A stretch of DNA of 64,000 bases from PBB1 sp965229345 (lineage in GTDB: Bacteria; Pseudomonadota; Gammaproteobacteria; Burkholderiales; Burkholderiaceae_C), in the NCBI GenBank assembly GCA_965229345.1, contig OZ245872.1:1550001-1614000 (forward strand). Reading direction: 5' to 3'. Positions 15,959 through 23,014 of this stretch are shown piece by piece. The notes below the pieces were generated by a model. That model ran no database searches. It saw only the letters and a list, made by a program, of their open reading frames with translations, and was not told where the DNA came from. How positions within the stretch are numbered: position 1 is the first letter of the stretch; each line of letters begins with the position of its first letter. A program made the translations under genes and the position numbers.

Positions 15959-17064
15959 GGGGCGAGCTTCTGTGCGAGGAGAGGGGACAGTCGCGTGGAC
16001 AGGCGGGAGAGCTGGCGCGTCAGCCAGGCCTTGAGCAGATGGCGCTTGTTTTCAGTGAAGTAGCCGATCACGCCGACCGAAGCGGCGGTCGCGCCCGTCA
16101 TCAGCCACCAGTAGCCCATGCCCTGGGGATCGCCCTTGATCACCGCGCCCCAGAACAGGAACAGCGGCTGGTGCAGCAGGTACAGCGTGAAGGTGTATCC
16201 GGCGAGGAACCGAACCGGCCGTTCAATGGCCAGCATCACCGGCGCCAGGCGATCGGCGATGCGGCGCATGCCGATGAAGTTCATGCACACCAGCGCGCAC
16301 AGCAGGTAGTCGCCAATGGCAAAGCGCGAGAACGTCAATTCGCGGAACCCGTCGGATCCCAGCAGCGTCACCGTCCAGTCGCTGAGAGCGGCGAACACGC
16401 CCAGCAGGTGAAAACCGACGATGGCTGCGAGCGACACCACGGTGAGCGCCACGCCCAATCCCAGTGAAATGTCCTGCAGCCGCTTCCAGCGGTACAGCAC
16501 CACGCCTGCGGCCCACACCGGCAGCAGCAACAGCACCTTGGGGCCCAGCAGCACCAGCACCAGCGCCGCCGCCCACAGGCCCTTGCGCCCCGGCACGAAA
16601 GTGAGCAGCGCAAACAAGACGTAGTACCAACTCTCGTAGGTGATGGACCAGTAGGGCACGTTCGACAACGAGGTGATCGAGACGAACCACACCTCGTTCA
16701 ACATCAGCACGCTGGCCAGCAGGCGCACAACCAACAGGTCATACGGATAGTCGTACAGCTCGGGGTAGAGGTGCCGACCGAACCCGTCGAGCACCAGTGT
16801 CAGCACCAGCGCAGGGATCACCACCGAATAGACGCGAGACAGCCGGCTGGCGACAAAGTCGACCCAATGCTTCTCCTTCGTGTCGGCCACGTAGCTGATC
16901 ACGTAGCCCGACAGCACGAAGAAGACGATCACCGAGGCATGGCCATAGGTGCTGGCCGGCAGCGGCTCGCTGACCAGCAAGCGCATGTTGGCGTGGTACA
17001 GGTACACCAGGCACGCCGCGCCGAAGCGGACGATGTCCAGATAAACCGAGAACGAGCGATTCAT
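15955..17064 (-). CDS. Acyltransferase 3 family integral membrane protein (OafA-like)
   Basis: 369 residues with about ten hydrophobic segments. The start at 17064 gives the family N-terminus YLDIVRFGAACLVYLYHANM with the conserved Arg13 and His24. Later features are VIVFFVLSGYVISYV, SITYESWYYVLFALL and FTLYLLHQPLFLFWG, all usual for acyltransferase-3 proteins that O-acetylate or O-acylate surface polysaccharides at the inner membrane. In-frame upstream sequence up to 17604 reads through the deacetylase gene and was discarded. It is 16 nt downstream of the deacetylase gene and overlaps the GNAT gene by 4 nt. Likely role: O-acylation of the exopolymer. Confidence 0.9.
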   Translation of the reverse strand: MNRSFSVYLDIVRFGAACLVYLYHANMRLLVSEPLPASTYGHASVIVFFVLSGYVISYVADTKEKHWVDFVASRLSRVYSVVIPALVLTLVLDGFGRHLYPELYDYPYDLLVVRLLASVLMLNEVWFVSITSLSNVPYWSITYESWYYVLFALLTFVPGRKGLWAAALVLVLLGPKVLLLLPVWAAGVVLYRWKRLQDISLGLGVALTVVSLAAIVGFHLLGVFAALSDWTVTLLGSDGFRELTFSRFAIGDYLLCALVCMNFIGMRRIADRLAPVMLAIERPVRFLAGYTFTLYLLHQPLFLFWGAVIKGDPQGMGYWWLMTGATAASVGVIGYFTENKRHLLKAWLTRQLSRLSTRLSPLLAQKLAP

Positions 17065-17080
17065 GGTTGTCACCGCCCCG

Positions 17081-18049
17081 CTACAGCGCGCGCCGTGCCA
17101 GTTGCTCGGCGTGGCGGCGGGTGGTGGACCAGACCGTGGCACCGGGCCGAGGCAAGCTGCCGTCCATCGTGGGCGCCTCGTTGCCAGTGCGTCCGCCGCC
17201 GAACGCGCCGACACTGAAATGCTGGGGGTGTGTGGCCAGGAACGTGCAGAGCTGTTCAAAGCGTGCAGCGACGATCGGGTCGGGTGCCGCGCTGCCCGGT
17301 TTGAGCATCTCGAAGTTGTGCGACACCAGCACGAAGTGCGGGCAGCCCGCGGCCTGGGCGCTGAGCAGGGCGTCGCGCAACTCGGCAAAGCTGCACGAAC
17401 CCACCTGTGCCGCCCGCGGTCGGCCAAAGCCATCGCTGAACACCGTGACGGGGTAGGTGTCGACCCCGTCGATGCGGTCTTGCGGTCTCCAGCGGTTGGG
17501 CGAAGGCAGCGTGCCCTGTGAGTGGTCGAAGGATTCGTTGAGGCTGCTGTCGATGAAGATGCCGTTGTGGGCCAGCGCACGGAAGGTATCGCGGTTGGCC
17601 GCAAAGCTGCCGGCTCGGAAGGCCGTGACGGGCCGGCCGGTGGCCTCTTGCAACCGCGCCTTGCCGAAGGCGATGAGTGCGGCCTGTTCCTGCAAGGTGT
17701 AGTAGGTCAGGTGCTGGCGCTTGCGCTGGCAGTCATCGATGATGCCGGGCCGGATCTCATCGGTCCATTCAGGGTGCAGGTGCAGTTGCACGTCCTGCCC
17801 GGCGTCCAGGATCAGGTCGGTGATGGTCTTCAGGTGCTGGCTGCCGAAACGGGCAGAGAACAGCGGTTCAACGAAAAACACACCGCGCAGTCCGTGGCGC
17901 TGCAGGATCTGCAGGGTCTTGGGCAGCGCATAGCCGTCGCTGCGTGATGCGCCGTAGACATAGCGCTCGTAGCTGTCGGGGAAGTTTTGATCCAGCTGCG
18001 ACCAGCCGTTGCACCAGACCTCGATGTCGAAGGTGAGGTAGACGTTCAT
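17081..18049 (-). CDS. Polysaccharide deacetylase (NodB-like) family protein
   Basis: 322 residues. The start at 18049 gives MNVYLTFDIEVWCNGW, in which TFDIE (6-10) is the first metal/catalytic motif. LHLHPEW (His90, His92) supplies the metal-binding His pair and AFRAGSFAAN (about 144-152) is the RAG-type third motif. No signal peptide is present, so the substrate is probably a cytoplasmic or lipid-linked sugar. It follows the second ACP gene by 28 nt and precedes the OafA-like gene by 16 nt. An N-deacetylase next to GNAT and acyltransferase genes suggests deacetylation and re-acylation of an amino sugar. Confidence 0.83.
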   Translation of the reverse strand: MNVYLTFDIEVWCNGWSQLDQNFPDSYERYVYGASRSDGYALPKTLQILQRHGLRGVFFVEPLFSARFGSQHLKTITDLILDAGQDVQLHLHPEWTDEIRPGIIDDCQRKRQHLTYYTLQEQAALIAFGKARLQEATGRPVTAFRAGSFAANRDTFRALAHNGIFIDSSLNESFDHSQGTLPSPNRWRPQDRIDGVDTYPVTVFSDGFGRPRAAQVGSCSFAELRDALLSAQAAGCPHFVLVSHNFEMLKPGSAAPDPIVAARFEQLCTFLATHPQHFSVGAFGGGRTGNEAPTMDGSLPRPGATVWSTTRRHAEQLARRAL

Positions 18050-18077
18050 GGTGGCGCCCCCGTGCCCAGGGCCTGGG

Positions 18078-18329
18078 TCAGCCGCCCAGCTTGTCGGCCA
18101 CGAAGGCGCACAGAGTGCCCACGGTGGCAAAGGTATCGCCGCTGATCTCGTCGTCGGCAACCGAGACGCCCAGTTGATCTTCGAGTGCGCCGATGAGGGT
18201 GACAACCCCCATGGAGTCCAGCTCCGGAAGGGCCCCCAGCAACGGCGTGTCGGCGTTGAACTGCGCTGTGCGTCCACCCAGGCTGAGGGCGTCATTCAGT
18301 ATGCGCAGGATCTGGGTCTGTGTGTCCAC
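18078..18329 (-). CDS. Acyl carrier protein (second of two)
   Basis: 83 residues with a GTG start. The attachment motif is LPELDSMGVVTLIGALE (Ser in DSM near residue 39), followed by acidic helix II (DQLGVSVADDEIS). ACPs of this type accompany exosortase A-associated acyl ligases, and the divergent gene 215 nt away is such a ligase. It heads the leftward operon with the deacetylase, OafA-like and GNAT genes. The ligase may load this ACP with an acyl or aminoacyl unit (inference). Confidence 0.87.
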   Translation of the reverse strand: MDTQTQILRILNDALSLGGRTAQFNADTPLLGALPELDSMGVVTLIGALEDQLGVSVADDEISGDTFATVGTLCAFVADKLGG

Positions 18330-18393
18330 GTGTCGTCCGTCGGTTCTGGTTGTCTGATGAGGGAGAGTGGCTTCCCCGAGGCGACGAGTTTAG

Positions 18394-18418
18394 TGGCGCA
18401 CCCCGGTGGGTGGCGCCA
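18394..18418. repeat. Hairpin in divergent ACP / acyl-ligase intergenic region
   Basis: TGGCGC-ACCC-CGGT-GGGT-G-GCGCCA forms a 10-bp stem with one bulged G and a four-base loop. It lies midway between the two divergent start codons. There is no U-tract, so an operator or leader structure is more likely than a terminator. Confidence 0.35.
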
Positions 18419-18544
18419 GGGCGGCCGCGTGGCGGAGCGGGCAGCAGTGGCAGATTGCACATGCGGCTCCCGTTTTGAGGGCAGGGGCCCGCCAGCGCGA
18501 CAGGTTTACCCGCTAAAGTGTTCTTTTCCGTTCGCTGGCACCGC

Positions 18545-20158
18545 ATGCTCCTGCGTCAATCAGAAGCCCACCTTTTGCATGAACTCGTCGGCTTGGCGGC
18601 TGCTCGCCATGCCGACCGACCGGCGCTGACATACGGCAGTCAGTCCTGGCGTTACAGCGAACTGGACCAGGCCGTTCGCGGCTTCGCCAACGGATTGCGC
18701 CAGCTGGACCTGGGCCGGGCGCAGCGCGTCGGCATCTGGCTGGAGAAACGGTTCGAGACCGTCGTGGCGAGTTTTGGCGCACCCTGCGCCGGTGGTGTGT
18801 TCGTGCCGATGAACCCGCTGCTCAAGCCCGATCAGGTGCGCTACATCGCGCGCGATTGCAATGTGCACGTTCTGGTCACTTCCGCGAATCGGCTGGCCTT
18901 GCTGGTGCCGGTTCTGGGCGATTGCCCCGATCTGCGCCATCTCGTTCTGACCGACACCGCCGTGGTGCCCGAGGGGCTGCCGCCTGGCCTGGGTGTTCAC
19001 CTGTGGCATGAGCTGTTGGACGCTCCTCATCGAGACGCCCATCGGGTGATCGACAGCGACATGGTGTCGATCCTTTACACGTCCGGTTCGACAGGCAAGC
19101 CCAAGGGCGTCGTGCTGTCGCACCGCAACATGGTGAGCGGGGCCAAGAGCGTGGCCTCTTACCTGGGCAACGTGGCCGATGACACCCTGCTGGCCGCCTT
19201 GCCACTGTCGTTCGACGCAGGCTTCAGTCAACTGACCACCGGCTTTCATGCAGGTGCCCGTGTGGTCCTGCTCAACTACCTGATGCCGCGCGATGTGCTC
19301 AAGGCGCTCGAGCGTGAGCAGGTCACCGGGCTGACCGCCGTTCCGCCCCTGTATATCCAGCTGGCCGCGCTGGAGTGGCCGAGCAGCATCGATGCTCACC
19401 TGCGGTATTTCGCCAACACCGGTGGCCGCATGCCACGGGAAACGTTGATGGCGCTCCGCCAGCGGGTCCCTCGCGCCCAGCCTTTCCTGATGTATGGCCT
19501 GACCGAGGCCTTCCGGTCCACTTACCTGCCGCCCGAAGAGGTCGACCGCCGGCCTGACAGCATCGGCAAGGCGATCCCCAACGCCGAGATCCTCGTGCTG
19601 CGCGAAGACGGCGTCGAATGTGCGCCCGACGAGCCCGGCGAACTGGTTCACCGCGGCGCGCTGGTCGGCCTCGGCTACTGGAACGACCGCGAGAAGACCG
19701 CTGAGCGCTACAAGCCGTTGCCGCCCGGTGTCGCAGGTCGGGAAAGCGGATTGCAGTTTCCCGAGGTGGCGGTCTACTCCGGTGACACGGTGCGCCGTGA
19801 TGCCGACGGGTTCCTGTACTTCATCGGTCGACGCGACGAGATGATCAAGACCTCGGGCTACCGGGTCAGCCCGACCGAGGTCGAGGAAATCCTGTACGCG
19901 ACGCGCCAGGTCGGTGAATGCGTGGCCTTCGGCGTCGACCATGCCACGCTGGGTCAGGCGATCCAGGTGATTGCCACCGCCCCCGACGGAAGTGCCGCAC
20001 TCGATGCGGTCGAGCTGCTGTCTCAGTGCCGTCAGCTGATGCCGGCGTACATGGTCCCGGCCGGTGTCGAGCCCGCGGCGGGCCCGCTTCCTCGCAATCC
20101 CAATGGCAAGATCGATCGCAAGCTGCTGGCCACGGGCTGGGTCGAGCGACATGCCTGA
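18545..20158 (+). CDS. AMP-forming acyl-CoA ligase, exosortase A-associated
   Basis: 537 residues from the ATG at 18545; nine more codons are open upstream. Adenylation motifs are complete: SILYTSGSTGKPKGVVLSH (A3, about 173-191), YGLTEAFRSTYLP (A5), YSGDTVRRDADGFLYFIGRR (A7/A8) and NPNGKIDRKLL with the catalytic Lys (A10). The overall sequence fits the ligase family found beside exosortase A. It is followed after 29 nt by a PLP decarboxylase gene and is divergent from an ACP gene. It likely activates a carboxylic acid and transfers it to the ACP; the substrate is unknown. Confidence 0.9.
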   Translation: MLLRQSEAHLLHELVGLAAARHADRPALTYGSQSWRYSELDQAVRGFANGLRQLDLGRAQRVGIWLEKRFETVVASFGAPCAGGVFVPMNPLLKPDQVRYIARDCNVHVLVTSANRLALLVPVLGDCPDLRHLVLTDTAVVPEGLPPGLGVHLWHELLDAPHRDAHRVIDSDMVSILYTSGSTGKPKGVVLSHRNMVSGAKSVASYLGNVADDTLLAALPLSFDAGFSQLTTGFHAGARVVLLNYLMPRDVLKALEREQVTGLTAVPPLYIQLAALEWPSSIDAHLRYFANTGGRMPRETLMALRQRVPRAQPFLMYGLTEAFRSTYLPPEEVDRRPDSIGKAIPNAEILVLREDGVECAPDEPGELVHRGALVGLGYWNDREKTAERYKPLPPGVAGRESGLQFPEVAVYSGDTVRRDADGFLYFIGRRDEMIKTSGYRVSPTEVEEILYATRQVGECVAFGVDHATLGQAIQVIATAPDGSAALDAVELLSQCRQLMPAYMVPAGVEPAAGPLPRNPNGKIDRKLLATGWVERHA

Positions 20159-20187
20159 CTTGATGTCATGACTCTGCAGGTCACACC

Positions 20188-21420
20188 GTGAGCGAACGCC
20201 CCACCCACGTACCGATGCAGCAATTCGCCCTGCGAGATGGCGAACTGGTGGTCGGCGGCCAGAAGCTGAGCGTGCTGGCCGAGCGGGTCGGCAGCACGCC
20301 GTTCTACGCCTATGACCGTGCACTGCTGCGCGAGCGGGTGCAGGCGTTGCGCGACGCGCTGCCTGCGGCCGTCAAGCTGCACTACGCGATGAAGGCCAAC
20401 CCGATGCCCGCGGTCGTGGGGCTGATGGCCGGGCTGGTCGACGGCATCGATGTTGCCTCGGCGGGTGAACTCAAGATTGCGCTGGACGCCGGGGGCGATC
20501 CCGCTGAAATCAGCTTTGCCGGCCCCGGCAAGCGCGATGTCGAATTGCGGCAGGCCGTGGCTGCGGGTGTGCTGGTGAATGTCGAATCCGCGCGCGAGCT
20601 GCCGGTGCTGGCACAGGCGTCCCAGTGCCTGGGCGTTCCGGCTCGCGTGGCCGTGCGCGTCAATCCCGACTTCGAGCTGAAAGGCTCGGGCATGAAGATG
20701 GGCGGTGGGCCCAAGCAGTTTGGTGTCGATGTCGAGGTCCTGCCGGCGTTGCTGGCCGAGGTCGGGCGCCTCGGTCTGGCATTCGAGGGCTTCCACCTGT
20801 TTGCCGGCTCGCAGAACCTGCGCGCAGCGTCCATCTGCGAAGCACAACTCAAGTCGTACGAACTCGCGCTGCGTTTGGCGGCGCTGGCCCCAGCGCCGCT
20901 GAAGTTCCTGAACCTCGGCGGTGGGTTCGGCATTCCTTACTTCCCTGGCGATGTGCGCCTCGATCTGGCGCCCATCGGCGACAACCTGGCGCACCTTGTC
21001 GACCGCGCTCGCAGCGAGATGCCTGATGTGTCGTTGGTCATCGAGCTCGGCCGCTACCTCGTCGGCGAGGCGGGCGTCTATGTCACCCGCATCGTCGATC
21101 GCAAGGTCTCGCGCGGCAAGGTGTACCTGGTCACCGATGGTGGCCTGAACCATCACCTTTCGGCGTCGGGCAACTTTGGCCAGGTGATCCGCAAGAACTA
21201 TCCGGTGACCATCGGCAACCGTGCCGATGCCGCCGACTTTGAAACGGCATCGGTGGTCGGCCCGCTGTGCACACCACTCGATTTGCTGGCCGACCAGATG
21301 GAGCTGCCGGTGGCGCAGATCGGCGATCTGGCCGTGGTATTCCAGTCAGGCGCGTATGGCGCCAGCGCCAGTCCACAGGCCTTCCTGGGGCAGGCCCCTC
21401 TGACGGAAGTGCTGGTCTGA
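20188..21420 (+). CDS. PLP-dependent decarboxylase, exosortase A-associated (DAP/ornithine decarboxylase fold)
   Basis: 410 residues with a GTG start. The PLP lysine is Lys69 in LHYAMKANPMPAVV. DGIDVASAGELKIAL, GFHLFAGSQNL, FLNLGGGFGIPYF and FQSGAYGASASPQAFLG follow the fold-type III decarboxylase order. In related diaminopimelate decarboxylases the segment corresponding to HLFAGSQ reads more like H-I-GSQ. This family is a regular partner of the acyl ligase upstream in exosortase A loci. The product is probably an amine used with the activated acyl group. Ends in a strong hairpin shared with the convergent beta-helix gene. Confidence 0.92.
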   Translation: MSERPTHVPMQQFALRDGELVVGGQKLSVLAERVGSTPFYAYDRALLRERVQALRDALPAAVKLHYAMKANPMPAVVGLMAGLVDGIDVASAGELKIALDAGGDPAEISFAGPGKRDVELRQAVAAGVLVNVESARELPVLAQASQCLGVPARVAVRVNPDFELKGSGMKMGGGPKQFGVDVEVLPALLAEVGRLGLAFEGFHLFAGSQNLRAASICEAQLKSYELALRLAALAPAPLKFLNLGGGFGIPYFPGDVRLDLAPIGDNLAHLVDRARSEMPDVSLVIELGRYLVGEAGVYVTRIVDRKVSRGKVYLVTDGGLNHHLSASGNFGQVIRKNYPVTIGNRADAADFETASVVGPLCTPLDLLADQMELPVAQIGDLAVVFQSGAYGASASPQAFLGQAPLTEVLV

Positions 21421-21424
21421 ACAG

Positions 21425-21449
21425 CTAGGCTGCCGCGGCCGCAGCCTAG
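21425..21449. terminator. Hairpin at convergent gene ends
   Basis: CTAGGCTGC (21425-21433) pairs perfectly with GCAGCCTAG (21441-21449) around a 7-nt loop. It starts 5 nt after the decarboxylase stop and includes the stop codon of the leftward beta-helix gene, so it can end or protect both transcripts. No U-tract follows on either strand. Confidence 0.5.
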
Positions 21450-22780
21450 GGGCAGGGCAGGCGGCTTGTGGCGCCGACCGGGCTCGACGCACCCCGTGGC
21501 CACCCGCAAAAATCTGTCGGGAGTGCAGGCCGCGTACTGACCTGTGCCGGGGTGTCTCGCCAGCGCAAGTCCAGGCGGTCCGGCGCCATCAGCAGCGTGT
21601 CCAGGCGGCTTGGGGTCAGGTTGTCGTCGGCCTGCAGAACAGCGCCATCGCGCTGACGCAAGCGGCCGTCGGTCAGGTTGCCGAAGACGAGCGCCGAACT
21701 CGGAGGCCGGCGCAGGTCGATGCCTTCGGTGTTGACGAGGGTGTTGAACGCGATGGTGTTGTGGGTCGCGTGCGCCACATCGATGCCGAAGTCGTTGCAA
21801 TGGGCCACGACGTTGTTGGCCACCGTGCCACCGTCGTGCTCGAAAGCGCAGACCCCATCCCGGCAAAACGCAGCGCCGGTTCCGCCGCCACCGAGGCTGA
21901 TGCCCACTCGAACTCCCGGAACCGGTGCGGTGCTTCGAGAACAGATGACCAGATTGCGGGCGATCGAGCCACCCTGGCTGGCGCCCTTCATGAAGATGCC
22001 GTACGTCGGGTGAGCGTTGGCACGGACGAAGTTCTCCACGAGGTTGTCCAGAACCTGCCAGCCGTGGGCTGCCACCAGATCGAACGGCGTCACCGGGTTC
22101 TCGGTCTGGCGTGGCTTCTGGTTGGTCAATGAGCTGTATTGCAGCAAGCCCGCATCCGGCCACTGGCCGCCCTCGCCGTTGACCTTCACCTGGGCGTTGA
22201 AATCTTCGAGGCGGTTGTTGCGGATGATCGTTCCACGTGCTGGCCCCACCACGTGATAGGCATGCTCGCAGCGCGAGTGATCGACACAGACACCGCGCCA
22301 GTTCAGGTTCTCGAAGACCCAGTAAGGATGGCGCACCACGAAGCCTTGCACCGCGCTCACCTCGAACAGCACCGCCCCGGCCTGGCGTGCCCGCACGACG
22401 ATGGGCCGATCGGGCGTGCCGCCCGCGGCGGTCTGCAGCGCTCTCGTCACCGGGTAGGTGCCCGGCGCGAGTTCGACGACATCGCCGGCCTTCGCAGACG
22501 CAAGTGCCTGTCGAAGATCGTCGATGTCATGGACGGTGCGGGTGGCGCTCGCCGGGTCGGATGGCGTCGCGAGCGGAGCGGCAGCAAGGGGCCGCCCCGA
22601 AACGTCGTAGCGGGCAGGCGTCAACCCCGCGGGACGTTGGCCCTTGCCGAGATCCGGGAGGACCCACGCAGGTGCTCCACCTTCATCGACAGCACGAACC
22701 AGGGCCAGCGCGAAGATCGCAGCCATGGCCGACACGGTCACGCCAAACCAGCGGGCCATCGCCTTTCGTGTCAGATGCAT
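21446..22780 (-). CDS. Right-handed parallel beta-helix protein (chondroitinase B/PL6-like fold)
   Basis: 444 residues starting at ATG 22780. Residues about 13-30 are a hydrophobic N-terminal anchor or signal (WFGVTVSAMAAIFALALV). Then TVHDIDDLRQALASAKAGDV, ELAPGTYPV and GGTPDRPIVVRARQ are the opening strands of chondroitinase B/alginate-lyase-type beta-helices. Repeating rungs follow (IIRNNRLEDF, VLDNLVENFV, IARNLVICS, VANNVVAHCNDFGIDV, IAFNTLVNTEGIDL). Several Cys residues suggest disulphides in the periplasm. It is leftward, divergent from the Wzy-like gene. Proposed role: periplasmic lyase, epimerase or binding protein for the polymer. Catalytic residues are not certain. Confidence 0.78.
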   Translation of the reverse strand: MHLTRKAMARWFGVTVSAMAAIFALALVRAVDEGGAPAWVLPDLGKGQRPAGLTPARYDVSGRPLAAAPLATPSDPASATRTVHDIDDLRQALASAKAGDVVELAPGTYPVTRALQTAAGGTPDRPIVVRARQAGAVLFEVSAVQGFVVRHPYWVFENLNWRGVCVDHSRCEHAYHVVGPARGTIIRNNRLEDFNAQVKVNGEGGQWPDAGLLQYSSLTNQKPRQTENPVTPFDLVAAHGWQVLDNLVENFVRANAHPTYGIFMKGASQGGSIARNLVICSRSTAPVPGVRVGISLGGGGTGAAFCRDGVCAFEHDGGTVANNVVAHCNDFGIDVAHATHNTIAFNTLVNTEGIDLRRPPSSALVFGNLTDGRLRQRDGAVLQADDNLTPSRLDTLLMAPDRLDLRWRDTPAQVSTRPALPTDFCGWPRGASSPVGATSRLPCP

Positions 22781-22930
22781 AGGCCGCCATCGGTGAACAT
22801 GCGGGCGTCGATGATGGCGCAGATTCATGTCGCCCGAGGGCCCGGGACGCCCAGTAGACTTTTCATCCGCCCCTTGCGATCTCTCGGCGCCGGGAGTCCA
22901 TCCGTTCAGGCATTTCTTGGAGGTTTCTCG

Positions 22931-23014
22931 ATGCGTAGCCGTTTGCGGCTGAGGTTGGCACTTCGGCCTAGCCACGCGCTGCGTGATCCGACCTGCCGGC
23001 GTGTCGATGACTGA
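22931..23014 (+). CDS. Arg-rich 27-residue leader ORF before the Wzy-like gene
   Basis: An ATG at 22931 follows a strong ribosome-binding site (TTGGAGG, 7-nt spacing). The ORF encodes a 27-residue peptide with eight Arg and five Leu (MRSRLRLRLALRPSH...). Its stop codon lies 3 nt past the ATG of the Wzy-like gene (ATGACTGA), so the two can be translationally coupled. It may be a leader peptide or simply a device to bring ribosomes to a gene that itself lacks a clear Shine-Dalgarno. The peptide matches nothing I recognise. Confidence 0.4.
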   Translation: MRSRLRLRLALRPSHALRDPTCRRVDD

